Assembly: GCA_020850755.1 (NCBI GenBank)
Contig: JADZEB010000005.1
Span: 33,412-97,411, forward strand
Direction of reading: 5' to 3'
Length of the DNA stretch: 64,000 nt
From: Alphaproteobacteria bacterium
Lineage (GTDB): Bacteria > Pseudomonadota > Alphaproteobacteria > Acetobacterales > Acetobacteraceae
Shown here: piece by piece, positions 17,783 to 25,691 of the stretch
Layout of the letters: each line of letters begins with the position of its first letter
Position numbering within the stretch: the first letter of the stretch is position 1
Notes under the pieces: generated by a model
What the model was told of the DNA's origin: nothing
Seen by the model: the letters and a program-made list of their open reading frames with translations, nothing else
The model's database searches: none
Translations under genes and position numbers: made by a program

Positions 17783-18595
17783 GTGGACCGCAAGCTGGCA
17801 AGTGCCGGTCGCAAGACAAGAGGCGAAGTCCTTGGCGAGAGCTACGTCAAGAGGTCGCTCCAGACGATGGACGACTTCAACCGCGAGTTCGTCGAGAACA
17901 TCCTTCACGAGTATGCCTGGGGCTTCGTGTGGACCCGCAAGGGCCTGCCGCGTCGTGTCCGCAGCATGCTCAATCTTGCAATGCTGAGTTCGCTCGGTCG
18001 CAGCCAGGAACTGAAGCTGCATATCCGCGGCGCGCTCAGGAATGGCGTGTCCAAGTCAGAGATCAAGGAGGTGTTCTTGCAAGTGGCAATCTATGCAGGT
18101 GTGCCGGCCGCGGTAGAGTCGGTCCGCGCGGCACGTCAGGTGTTCGCCGAGGTTGAGGCCGAGGCGGACAGTTCCAAACCGACCGCCAAGGCGCTTGCGG
18201 TGCGCGCGGCCAAGAAGACGGCCAAGAAGCCCGCTGCGAAGAAGGCGGCCAAGAAGCCAGCGGCCAAGAAGGCGGCGAAGAAGCCGGCCGCGAAGAAGGC
18301 CGCGAAGAAGCCGGCAGCCAAGAAGGCGGCCAAGAAGCCGGCTGCGAAGAAGGCCGCCAGGAAGCCGGCGGCGAAGCGGGCCACCAAGAAGGCCGCTGCG
18401 CTTGCTGTTCGTGCGGCGAAGAAGACCGCGAAGAAGCCTGCCGCCAAGAAGCCGGCGGCCAAGAAGGTGGCCAAGAAGCCGGCCGCGAAGAAGGCCGCTG
18501 CCAAGAAGCCTGCCGTGAGAAAGACGGCGGCGAAGAAGCCCGCCGCGAAGAAGGCGGCGCGCAAGCCGGCGGCGAAGCGGACCGCCAAGAAGTAG
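17783..18595 (+). CDS. Carboxymuconolactone-decarboxylase-like domain fused to a histone-H1-like tail
   Basis: 270-aa two-part protein. Residues ~28-123 match the PcaC/CMD (AhpD-like) fold: [81 protein letters not shown]. There is no CxxC, so it is CMD-type rather than a peroxidase. Residues ~133-270 are almost wholly Lys, Ala and Pro in [13 protein letters not shown] repeats, like bacterial H1-like nucleoid proteins. The tail is a partial duplication: [18 protein letters not shown] occurs twice. The GTG at 17783 has AGGGAG nine bases upstream; a TTG at 17765 would overlap it. It has its own promoter and terminator. The role is unknown: a DNA-bound CMD trimer is one possibility. Confidence 0.85.
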   Translation: MDRKLASAGRKTRGEVLGESYVKRSLQTMDDFNREFVENILHEYAWGFVWTRKGLPRRVRSMLNLAMLSSLGRSQELKLHIRGALRNGVSKSEIKEVFLQVAIYAGVPAAVESVRAARQVFAEVEAEADSSKPTAKALAVRAAKKTAKKPAAKKAAKKPAAKKAAKKPAAKKAAKKPAAKKAAKKPAAKKAARKPAAKRATKKAAALAVRAAKKTAKKPAAKKPAAKKVAKKPAAKKAAAKKPAVRKTAAKKPAAKKAARKPAAKRTAKK

Positions 18596-18671
18596 CAGCC
18601 TCCGCTACTGCCCGCCGCCCCGGCATCACGACAACGTTGGCGGGCCGCTACAAGTCGGAGTCTCTTTGCAG

Positions 18672-18700
18672 AAGCGCGGTCCGGGGCCGCGCTTTCTGTA
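18672..18700 (+). terminator. Hairpin terminator after the decarboxylase/H1-tail gene
   Basis: The stem AAGCGCGG (18672-18679) with CCGCGCTT (18687-18694) closes a 7-base loop and is followed by TCTGTATT. It lies 76 bases after the stop, before a convergent gene. Confidence 0.65.
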
Positions 18701-18756
18701 TTCCGGGCGCCGGGCGGTCCGGTTCCGGCCAGGGCGCGGCGCGTCCTGCCGTCGTC

Positions 18757-19671
18757 TCAGCCCGGACCGAACACCTCGTTGCCGCCGCTCTCCCACCGCT
18801 CGAGCACGTTGACGATGCGCACATAGTCACCATCGTCGCCGTAGGCGGCGACGCCCGCCGCGCAGAGATCGCGCGTCAGGCCCGCCACCAGCAGCGGCAG
18901 CCTTGCCTCCAGCGAAAGCTCGGCGGCGTAGGCGACATCCTTGTACATCAGCCCCATCTTGAAGGCGGACTGGAAGCGCCCGCCCAGCACCTCGGGCAGG
19001 ATGCGTTTCTCCATCGCATAGCCGGGCGCGAGCGAATGCTCGGCCGCGCGCGCCAGCGCCGCCGGCGCGATGCCGTGCTTGGCACCGACCAGCAGCGCCT
19101 CGGCCAGCATGGCGACATTGCCCGCCGACAATATGGTGTTGAGCCCCTTGGCGAGGTTGCCCGCGCCCACCTCGCCCACCGGGAAGATGTTCCTGCCGAG
19201 CGTTTCGAGCACCGGGCGCACCTTGGCCAGCGTCTCGGCGCGTCCGCCCACCAGGATGGCGAGTTCGCCCGTGCGTGCGCGCCCGACGCCGCCCGAAACG
19301 GGCGTGTCGAGGAAGTCCCCGCCGGCCGCGCGCATGGCCTCGGCGATGCGGCGCGAGGTCACCGCCTTCGAGGAGGAGAGGTCGATCACGATGCGCGCCT
19401 TGCCGTCGGCGTTGCCGGCGGCGATGCCGTCGGCGCCGAAGAAGACACGCTCGACGATGACGTTGTTGGGCACGCACACCAGCACGGCTTCGGATGCGGC
19501 GGTAACGGCGGCGGCGCTTGGCATCGGCCTGGCACCGAGGGCAGCGGCCGCCTCCACCGCCTTCGCGTTCACGTCGAACACGGCAACGGGGTAGCCCGCT
19601 TTCAGCAGGTTGGCGGTCATCGGCAGGCCCATCGCGCCCAGTCCGACATAGCCGAGCGGCATCTTCGCCAT
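18757..19671 (-). CDS. Beta-hydroxyacid dehydrogenase (3-hydroxyisobutyrate dehydrogenase family)
   Basis: 304-aa NAD(P)-dependent oxidoreductase of the 3-hydroxyisobutyrate / tartronate-semialdehyde reductase family. The ATG at 19671 follows GGAGAGATCCC. Motifs: the dinucleotide loop GYVGLGAMGLPMTANLLKAGYPVAVFDVN, the substrate-binding DTPVSGGVGRARTGELAILVGG (~120), and the catalytic-lysine region VGAGNLAKGLNTILSAGN, with Lys near residue 170. The usual second Asn of KxxNN is replaced (LNTIL). It lies 41 bases downstream of a degenerate paralogue on the same strand. The substrate may be a short 3-hydroxy acid; the family does not allow a closer call. Confidence 0.88.
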   Translation of the reverse strand: MAKMPLGYVGLGAMGLPMTANLLKAGYPVAVFDVNAKAVEAAAALGARPMPSAAAVTAASEAVLVCVPNNVIVERVFFGADGIAAGNADGKARIVIDLSSSKAVTSRRIAEAMRAAGGDFLDTPVSGGVGRARTGELAILVGGRAETLAKVRPVLETLGRNIFPVGEVGAGNLAKGLNTILSAGNVAMLAEALLVGAKHGIAPAALARAAEHSLAPGYAMEKRILPEVLGGRFQSAFKMGLMYKDVAYAAELSLEARLPLLVAGLTRDLCAAGVAAYGDDGDYVRIVNVLERWESGGNEVFGPG

Positions 19672-19712
19672 GGGATCTCTCCGCAGGTTGCGGTCGTGCG
19701 GGGCGCGCGGGT

Positions 19713-20471
19713 TCAGCCGGCGTTGCGGATGGCGCGGCGCTCGGCGGCGCGGCGGCCATACATCGCCTGCGCGCCGACCTCCTCGGCCAGCGCGAGTGCT
19801 GCATCGAGATCGGCGCCGAGCCGCGCATCCATCGCCGCGAGCAGCGCCGCCTCGTTGCTGCCGGGCTGGCGGAGCGTGCGTGCCATCAGCTTGGCCGGGT
19901 AGCTCTCGCCCGAGGAGGCGTTGACGATATCCAGCATGTCGGCCTCGGCGATGCCCACCTGCGCGGCCACCGCCGCGACCTCGTCGGCGGCTTCCTTCAT
20001 CGTCACCCAGGCGAGCCCGATCAGCGCGCGCGCCTTGGCCGCCGCACCGAAGGCGCCCACCTGCACCACCGCGCGCATCGCGCCCTGGAGCGCAGCAGCC
20101 GCCTGCGCCTCCACCGCCGCCGCGCTGCCGAGCAGGAGGGTGAGCCCGGCCTCGCCCTGCTCGGGGAAGCGCGCGACCAGGGCGCCTTCGGCCGAACGGC
20201 GGCCGGCCACCGCCTCGGGCACGCCGGTCCAGGGATCGGCGCCAAGCACGACAACCAGCGCCGTCTCGGCCAGTGCCGCCGGCAGCGCGCCGGCGCTGCC
20301 CTCGGCGCCGAGGAACAGGATCTCGATGCCGCGCGCATCCGCCGCGCGGGCGAGCCTGCCTTCCTGCGCCGCTTCCTCGTCGAGCGCCACGGCCGCGATG
20401 GAGGCGGCGGCCAGCGCCGCCGCGATGTCGGAGGAATCGCCGGTCCAGCCGGCGAAGCCGATACGCGCCAT
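19713..20471 (-). CDS. Divergent beta-hydroxyacid dehydrogenase-like protein (DUF1932-type)
   Basis: 252-aa protein resembling the 3-hydroxyisobutyrate/6-phosphogluconate dehydrogenase superfamily but clearly worn. The N-terminal dinucleotide loop GxGxxG is replaced by GFAGWTGDSSD, and the Rossmann domain is short and Ala-rich. The C-terminal helical domain keeps the region around the catalytic lysine (VGAFGAAAKARALIGLAWVTMKEAADE) but lacks the usual Asn. The ATG at 20471 is preceded by GGAGAGCATC. It stands upstream of, and in line with, the intact family member. It may be a non-catalytic partner or a protein with changed activity; a dehydrogenase with unusual cofactor binding is also possible. 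Confidence 0.65.
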   Translation of the reverse strand: MARIGFAGWTGDSSDIAAALAAASIAAVALDEEAAQEGRLARAADARGIEILFLGAEGSAGALPAALAETALVVVLGADPWTGVPEAVAGRRSAEGALVARFPEQGEAGLTLLLGSAAAVEAQAAAALQGAMRAVVQVGAFGAAAKARALIGLAWVTMKEAADEVAAVAAQVGIAEADMLDIVNASSGESYPAKLMARTLRQPGSNEAALLAAMDARLGADLDAALALAEEVGAQAMYGRRAAERRAIRNAG

Positions 20472-20663
20472 GATGCTCTCCGTTCAAGTGCCGCGACAGG
20501 CCGTCGGTCCGGCCCAGGGCGGGGAGACTATCCGCCCGGCCCGGTCCCGCCAAGGCGGCGTGCGCGGGTTGCCGTTGCCGCTGGCTAGGGGATAGGCGCT
20601 GGGCGCGGCCTCGCCTATGCTCGCGCGCAGCGAAGCCCCAACCGATGCCACGAGGAGGGACAA

Positions 20664-21347
20664 ATGGCCGATGATGTCGTTCTGCGCGTGCGGCGCAACT
20701 TCAAGCGCCCCGATCCCAAGGTCTATGCCGCCTTCGAGAACATCATGAGCGGCTTCGTGGTCGATGCCATGATGCGTGTGGGCGCGCTCGATCACGGCAT
20801 CCACTGTGTCACCAGGGCCAACCGCGTGGTCGGTTCGGCGCTGACGGTGAATGCCGGACCGCGCGACAACCTCGCGGTCTACGCCGCCATCTCGATGGCC
20901 AAGCCCGGCGACATCCTGGTAATCGATGCGCGCGGCTATCCCTACAGCGCGGCGGCCGGCGACAATGTCGTGTGGCAGGCGAAGAATTCGGGCGTCACCG
21001 GTTTCGTCGTCGATGGCATGGTGCGCGACCTGCCGGGCATCGAGGAGACCGGCGTGCCGGTTTGGGCGCGTGGCATCACGCCCAACAGCCCGTTCAAGAA
21101 CGGCCCCGGCGAGGTCGGCACGCGCATCAGCGTGGGCGGCGTGTCGGTGGAATCGGGCGATCTCGTCTATGCCGACAGCGACGGGGTGGTGATCGTGCCG
21201 CAGGCGCGCCTGGCCGAGGTCCTGGTCGAACTGGAGGCGATCAAGAAGAAGGAGGCCCAGATGGAGAAGCTGGTGAAGGGCGGGCAGAAGCTGCCCGGCT
21301 GGGTGCCGGAGTTCATGGCCTCGAACAAGGTCCAGTACCTGGACTGA
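20664..21347 (+). CDS. RraA-like protein (4-hydroxy-4-methyl-2-oxoglutarate aldolase family)
   Basis: 227-aa member of the RraA/HMG-aldolase (older name: dimethylmenaquinone methyltransferase) family. These proteins either cleave 4-hydroxy-2-oxo-dicarboxylates with a divalent metal or bind RNase E. The ATG at 20664 has GAGGAGGGAC upstream. Seen motifs: GSALTVNAGPRDNLAVYAAI, KPGDILVIDARGYPYSAAAGDN, and the family signature GVTGFVVDGMVRDLPGIEE, in which Arg and Asp bind substrate and metal. GLAV/ISVGGVSVESGDLVYADSDGVVIVP completes the fold. A D-2-hydroxyacid dehydrogenase follows 22 bases later, so an aldolase acting in oxo-acid breakdown is more likely than RNA-decay control. Confidence 0.88.
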   Translation: MADDVVLRVRRNFKRPDPKVYAAFENIMSGFVVDAMMRVGALDHGIHCVTRANRVVGSALTVNAGPRDNLAVYAAISMAKPGDILVIDARGYPYSAAAGDNVVWQAKNSGVTGFVVDGMVRDLPGIEETGVPVWARGITPNSPFKNGPGEVGTRISVGGVSVESGDLVYADSDGVVIVPQARLAEVLVELEAIKKKEAQMEKLVKGGQKLPGWVPEFMASNKVQYLD

Positions 21348-21369
21348 GGCCGCGGGGCAGGGGACGCCG

Positions 21370-22353
21370 ATGAGCGAGGCAGCCAACACCCAGAAGATCC
21401 TCTACTTCAGCCACGGGCCGGAGGCGCTCTACGACATTCTCCGGCCGCTGGTGCCGGCGGGCTTCGAGCTGCTCACGCTCGCCACCGGCGAGGATGCCGA
21501 GCGCTACGCCCTGCTGGCGCAGGCCGATGCGCTGTTGGTCGGCGGACACAGGCTGCATGGCGATTACATCGCCGCCGCGCCGCGCTGCAAGCTCGTGCAG
21601 TTGCAGGGCGTGGGCTACCACGACCTCATCGACACCGTGGCGCTGAAGGCGCGCGGTATCCCGCTGGCGATCGACCCGGCCGGCACCGCCGAAGGCGTGT
21701 CCGAGCACGCGCTGATGCTGATGCTGGCGGTGACGCGCCACCTTGCCCACGCCGATGCCGAGCTGCGCCAGGGCCGCTTCGAGAGCAACGCGTTGCGCCC
21801 GATCTCGCGCCAGATCCGCGGCAAGACCGTGGGCATAGTCGGCATGGGCCGCATCGGCAAGGCGGTGGCAGGCCTGTTGCAGCCCTTCGATGTGCGCGGG
21901 CTCTACTGCGATCCCTATGTCGCGCTGTCGCCGCACCTGGAAAGCGAGCTCGGCTTTCATCGCGTCGGGCTGGACACGCTCCTGGCGGAAAGCGACATCG
22001 TCACGCTGCATGTGCCGATCACGGACGAGACGCGGCACATGATCAACACGCAGACGCTGGCACGCATGAAGCCCCACGCCTTCCTGGTCAATACCAGCCG
22101 GGGGCCGGTGGTGGACCAGGCGGCGCTGGTGTCGGCGCTGACATCGGGGCGCCTGCTCGGCGCCGGCCTCGACGTGTTCGAGCGCGAGCCGCCCGAGCCC
22201 GGCAATCCGCTGTTCGCGCTACGCAACGTGGTGCTGACGCCGCACATGGCGGCCGGCACCAGCGATGCGCTGCTGGTCAAGATGCAGTTCGCCTTCGCCA
22301 ACATCGCCCGCTTCTTCCGCGGCGAGGGGCTGGAGGAGGAGATAAAGCTCTAG
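21370..22353 (+). CDS. D-2-hydroxyacid dehydrogenase (second copy)
   Basis: 327-aa NAD(P)-dependent enzyme that interconverts a 2-oxo acid and a D-2-hydroxy acid. Rossmann motif VGIVGMGRIGKAVAGLL near residue 155; catalytic Arg in LVNTSRGPVVDQ, Glu in LDVFEREPPEPGNP and His in LTPHMAAGTSD. The N-terminus ILYFSHGPEALYDILRPLV is unlike that of the first copy at 7757-8737, so the two are not recent duplicates. It forms an operon with the RraA-like gene (22-base gap). Together they suggest use of a hydroxy/oxo dicarboxylic acid; this is inferred. Confidence 0.9.
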   Translation: MSEAANTQKILYFSHGPEALYDILRPLVPAGFELLTLATGEDAERYALLAQADALLVGGHRLHGDYIAAAPRCKLVQLQGVGYHDLIDTVALKARGIPLAIDPAGTAEGVSEHALMLMLAVTRHLAHADAELRQGRFESNALRPISRQIRGKTVGIVGMGRIGKAVAGLLQPFDVRGLYCDPYVALSPHLESELGFHRVGLDTLLAESDIVTLHVPITDETRHMINTQTLARMKPHAFLVNTSRGPVVDQAALVSALTSGRLLGAGLDVFEREPPEPGNPLFALRNVVLTPHMAAGTSDALLVKMQFAFANIARFFRGEGLEEEIKL

Positions 22354-22382
22354 GCCGCCGGCCGCGCGGCCAAGGGCGCGCG

Positions 22383-22688
22383 CTACTTGCTCGTGCGCGC
22401 GGTCTTGACCGGTGTCCAACTCGTGCGCTTGCGATCGACCAGCATCGGCCCGGTCTTGGCGCGGTAGGCGGCGAAGTGCGGCGTCTTCTGGTGGTCCTCG
22501 AAGGCGGCCGCGTCGCGATAGACCTCGTAGAGGAAGAACCGCGCCGGGTTCTCGGGATCGACCGCGACCTCGAACAACAGGCAACCCGGCTCCTTGGCGA
22601 GCGAGTTGCTGCCCTGCTCCAGCAGCGCTTCCTGCAACGCCGCTGCGTGCTCGGGCTTGCCCACGATCTCGACCGAGATGGAAAACAT
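22383..22688 (-). CDS. Antibiotic biosynthesis monooxygenase (ABM) domain protein
   Basis: Small cofactor-free monooxygenase-fold protein of 101 aa (YgiN/quinol monooxygenase group). The pattern is clear: FSISVEIVGKPEHAAALQEALLEQGSNSLAKEPGCLLFEVAVDPENPARFFLYEVYRDAAAFEDHQKTPHFAAYRA. The EPGCLLFEV, YEVYRDAAAFEDHQ and TPHF segments are diagnostic. The ATG at 22688 has GGGAAGGAAC upstream. It converges on the D-2-hydroxyacid dehydrogenase gene (29-base gap). The family oxidises quinols or heme-like compounds, or simply acts as a dimeric binding fold; the role here is unknown. Confidence 0.88.
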   Translation of the reverse strand: MFSISVEIVGKPEHAAALQEALLEQGSNSLAKEPGCLLFEVAVDPENPARFFLYEVYRDAAAFEDHQKTPHFAAYRAKTGPMLVDRKRTSWTPVKTARTSK

Positions 22689-22736
22689 GGTCCGTTCCTT
22701 CCCTTGGGTGTGCGCGCCGGCGGGTTCGTCTGCGGC

Positions 22737-23240
22737 TCAGATCGACGCCAACAGCAGAGCGAGTCCCGACACCAGCAGCAGGGCCAGTATTACGCGGCGG
22801 AAGGCCCCCTCGTCGAGCCGGCCATAAAGAACCCAGCCAAGAGCGGTCCCGGCGGCGAGCGCCGGCAGGCCGGCAGCGAACAACCGCACCGCCTCGGGGC
22901 TGACTGTGCCGCTGCCGCCGAGCCAGAGGAGACTCATCAGGAAGGTCGCGACCGCGGTCGGCTGGAATACGGCGCGCTGCTCGTCACGCGGCCAGCCCCG
23001 CAGCCCGCACCAGATCGTGGGCACGATGCCGCCGAGCCCGGTCGAGCCGCCGAGGAGGCCATTGACGACGCCGATGCCGGCATCCGCCAGCCAACCGGTT
23101 GCCTTGCGCTCGGGCAACCTCGGCCGCACGAGACTGCAGAGGCCGAAGGCGACCAGCACGCCCCCACGAGCAGCCACCCGAGCATGCACGGAGGTGGCAG
23201 GCCAGTTTGCCGTTCGCCAGGAAGGGCGCGCCAGCCGCGA
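22737..23240 (-). pseudogene. Truncated sulfite exporter TauE/SafE family permease
   Basis: The readable part (from about 23189 to 22737) gives ~150 residues of a TauE/SafE permease C-terminal half: a GVVNGLLGGSTGLGGIVPTIWC motif, QPTAVATFLMSLLWLGG, and four hydrophobic segments. Family members are ~250 aa with a matching N-terminal half, which is absent here. Near 23150-23190, similarity to a membrane helix passes between frames at a G-run, suggesting a frameshift. Directly upstream is the stop of the methyltransferase gene (23241), so the 5' half has been lost. No convincing ribosome site precedes the first ATG. It is probably a decayed gene; a short functional half-protein is less likely. 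Confidence 0.6.
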
Positions 23241-24104
23241 TCAGCGCCCCGCCGGCGGCAAGGCGAGCAGGTCGAGATGGCCCACCATCAGCGTGAGCCT
23301 GCGTCCGAGCGCCTGGGCGCGGCGGCGCGCCGCCCAGCGCGCGATGGTGGGCGCGCCCGCGGGCCAGGCTTCCTCGGCCGCGCCGGCGTGGCCGCCGATC
23401 ATGTCGGCCAGCATCGCCGCATCGTTGCGGGGGATGCGCCAGTCGCTTTTCCCCATCCGGATCTTGTAGCCGGCATCGGCGAACAGGGCGCCGAGTGCCT
23501 GCGCCGCATCGGGTCCGAGCGCGGGGCCGAGGCCCTTGTCGCGCGTCATGTGGCGGTGGAAGGCGTCATCGACCAGCCGGTCGGCCCGGTGCGGCGGCCG
23601 CCAGGCCAGGCGCCCGTCGACGGTGAGGCAAAGGAGCGCCGGCAGCCCGGCCTTGGCGACGGACGCGACGAAGCGCCTGCACCAGGCTTGCCCGGCCAGG
23701 TCCATCAGCGCCGAACAGAGCACGGCGTCCTGGCCGGCAAGCGGCAGCTTCGCGGTCAGGCCGCGGCGCAGCGTATGCACCTCGATCGCGCCAGCGGGCG
23801 CGGCGATCGAGATCGCGCCCTTGCCGATCGGTTTCACCGCCCAGCCTTGCTTGAGCGCCCAGCCCGCGCTGCGCTCGATCGCGACGCCGAGCAGCGCCGG
23901 ATCGTCATCGAGCAGCGTCCAGCGCTGCCGGCGCGCCAGGATCGGCGCCAGCCAGCGCATCAGCGAGCCGGCGCCGGCGCCAAGGTCGATCAGGCGCGGA
24001 TTGGCGGGAAGAGCCTTGGCGAGCGCGGTCGCGAGCGCGCGGGAGCGGGCGCGCGCATCATAGACCTCGCGGCGGGCGAGCCAGTCGGCGGCGAAACCTG
24101 TCAT
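23241..24104 (-). CDS. Class I SAM-dependent methyltransferase
   Basis: 287-aa methyltransferase. Residues ~36-50 carry SAM motif I (PRLIDLGAGAGSLMRWLAP), followed by the acidic post-I loop WTLLDDDPALL and an Ala/Leu-rich central fold. The C-terminal third (GLGPALGPDAAQALGALFADAGYKIRMGKSDWRIPRND) is typical of a small group of alphaproteobacterial methyltransferases whose substrate I do not know. The start ATG overlaps the stop of the glycosyltransferase (ATGA, 24101-24104), so translation is coupled. It is the last intact gene of the RibD-like / MDR / PTPS-like / GT4 operon. Methylation of the sugar or core of the same product is inferred. Confidence 0.82.
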   Translation of the reverse strand: MTGFAADWLARREVYDARARSRALATALAKALPANPRLIDLGAGAGSLMRWLAPILARRQRWTLLDDDPALLGVAIERSAGWALKQGWAVKPIGKGAISIAAPAGAIEVHTLRRGLTAKLPLAGQDAVLCSALMDLAGQAWCRRFVASVAKAGLPALLCLTVDGRLAWRPPHRADRLVDDAFHRHMTRDKGLGPALGPDAAQALGALFADAGYKIRMGKSDWRIPRNDAAMLADMIGGHAGAAEEAWPAGAPTIARWAARRRAQALGRRLTLMVGHLDLLALPPAGR

Positions 24105-25189
24105 GAACGCTCTCCATCCGCATCCGCATCTGCATCGGCGCCGGCGCGGGCGAGTTCGGCGGCAAAGGCGGCGGCCTGCGCCGTCCAGTCGGGCAGGGCC
24201 TGGCCGGTAGCCCAGGCCGCTTCGGCCATCTGCGCCCGCACATCGGTATCGCAAATCATGCGGCGCAGCACCTTGCCGAGTGTCACCGCATCGCCCGGCT
24301 TGCACAGCGCGCAGCCATCGCCGGTAGCGACCTCCCCCACCGCACCGCCCTTGGTGCCGGCCACCGGCACGCCGCGGCGCAGCGCCTCGGCGAAGGCCAT
24401 GCCGTAGCCCTCGTAATGCGTCGCCAGCGCGAAGATGTCGGCCGTGCGCCAGAGCGGCGCCAGCGCCTCGTCCGACAATTCGCCGGCCAGCGTGATGCGC
24501 TGGCCCAGCCCCGTCTCGGCCATGATGGCGCGCAGCTGCGCGGCGCAATCCGGGTCGCGTCCGGCGCTGCCGACAATGGTCAGCCGCCAGTCGAGATCGG
24601 GGATGGCGGCCAGCGCGCGCACCAGCACGTCGTGGCCCTTGCGCGGCACGAGCGTGCCGATCGAGAGGATCGAGACGGGGCCGACACCGCGGCTGCCTTC
24701 GCTGCGCGGCATCGGATCGTTGCCCGGCAGCACCACGCCGATGCGCCCGGCCGGCACGCCGAAGGCGGCGAGCGCGCGGGCGGTGGCACCCGATGTCACG
24801 ATCACGCGGCGCATGGCCGAAAGCGCCAGCGTCTCGCGCGCGCGCAGGGCCGCCGACACCTCTGCCGTGATGCCGGTTTCGAGCGCGGTCGGGTGGTGGA
24901 TCAGCGCCACCGCCCTGCGCGCGCGAAGTTCGGCCGCAAGCCCCGCGAAGGCCGGCAGGCCGAGACTGTCCACCACCGGCAGCGTGCCGGCCGGCAGCGC
25001 GCCCAGCACCGCGCGCGCGCTTGCCTCCGCCGCCTCGTCCGGCAGCGGGTGGCGTCCGTCGAGGGCGAGCATGGCCACGTCATGGCCGAGCGCGCGCAGG
25101 CCGCCGATGATGCGACGGTTGTAGATGTATCCGCCGCTCACGGCATCGAGCGGGCCCGGGCAGAGCAGGCGGACGGGCGGCAGGTGCAT
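24101..25189 (-). CDS. Glycosyltransferase family 4
   Basis: 362-aa GT-B fold glycosyltransferase. The ATG at 25189 (MHLPPVRLLCPGPLDAVSGGYIYNRR) lies 10 bases after the stop of the PTPS-like gene. The N-terminal acceptor domain includes SGGYIYNRRIIGGLRALGH. The C-terminal donor domain has LSIGTLVPRKGHDVLVRAL and the nucleotide-sugar E-x7-E motif in ATHYEGYGMAFAEALRRGVPVAGTKGGAVGE (~280). The C-terminus ends in an alternating Ala-Asp stretch before GERS. In this operon it could add a sugar to a pterin-like or other small molecule; a role in surface polysaccharide is the alternative. Confidence 0.88.
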   Translation of the reverse strand: MHLPPVRLLCPGPLDAVSGGYIYNRRIIGGLRALGHDVAMLALDGRHPLPDEAAEASARAVLGALPAGTLPVVDSLGLPAFAGLAAELRARRAVALIHHPTALETGITAEVSAALRARETLALSAMRRVIVTSGATARALAAFGVPAGRIGVVLPGNDPMPRSEGSRGVGPVSILSIGTLVPRKGHDVLVRALAAIPDLDWRLTIVGSAGRDPDCAAQLRAIMAETGLGQRITLAGELSDEALAPLWRTADIFALATHYEGYGMAFAEALRRGVPVAGTKGGAVGEVATGDGCALCKPGDAVTLGKVLRRMICDTDVRAQMAEAAWATGQALPDWTAQAAAFAAELARAGADADADADGERS

Positions 25190-25199
25190 CGCGGCGGGC

Positions 25200-25643
25200 C
25201 TAGCGGCGGCGCATCTTCGCGCGCCGGCTGCGCTTCGTCGCGGCGGCAACCGGTCCCTCGAACGCGGCCCAGGCGAGCGGGTTCTCGCGCAGCGTGACCT
25301 TGAGCGAGACCACCGCCTTGCCGCCCTTGCCCATGCGCCCCTCGGCCAGCGCCGCGCTGAGCAGCGCGTGGATGTGGGCAGCCATGAATTCGGTGGTGGT
25401 GTTCTGGCCGCGGAACTGCGCCAGATCGTCGAGGTTGCGGTAATCGACCGTGTCGAGCACGCGGCGCAGCTCGGTCCTGGCCAGGCCGATATCGATCAGC
25501 AGCGCCTCGCGGTCGAGCTTCGGGGCGCGGAACTCGGCCTCGACGACGAAGGTCGCGCCATGCACGCGCTGCGCGGGGCCGAAGATCTCGCCCTTGAAGG
25601 AGTGTGCGATCATGATGTGGTCGGCGACGGTAAGGCTGAACAT
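25200..25643 (-). CDS. 6-pyruvoyl-tetrahydropterin synthase / QueD-like protein with altered active site
   Basis: 147-aa protein of the PTPS/QueD (T-fold) family, which normally converts dihydroneopterin triphosphate to a tetrahydropterin. The ATG at 25643 has AAGGA ten bases upstream. The first zinc His is kept (MIAHSF, His14), as is His28, but the HGH motif reads HGA (Ala30). The catalytic Cys before it is missing (GPAQRVHGA), and the Asp-His pair reads VDYRNL (Asp67-Tyr68). The NTTTEFMA segment still fits the pterin-anchoring Glu region. The chain lacks the chemistry of both PTPS and QueD. The C-terminus is strongly basic (KRSRRAKMRRR). It might bind pterins or do a new reaction. Confidence 0.82.
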   Translation of the reverse strand: MFSLTVADHIMIAHSFKGEIFGPAQRVHGATFVVEAEFRAPKLDREALLIDIGLARTELRRVLDTVDYRNLDDLAQFRGQNTTTEFMAAHIHALLSAALAEGRMGKGGKAVVSLKVTLRENPLAWAAFEGPVAAATKRSRRAKMRRR

Positions 25644-25691
25644 CGGCAATCCTTGTGTTGGGGCCTTGTGGCGGTGGGATTCGCGCGGGGA

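Noticed and set aside
18180..18590. Regular short repeats resembling a CRISPR array
   Set aside because: They are codon-phase AAG/GCC repeats coding for the AAKKPAAKK tail; there are no unique spacers.
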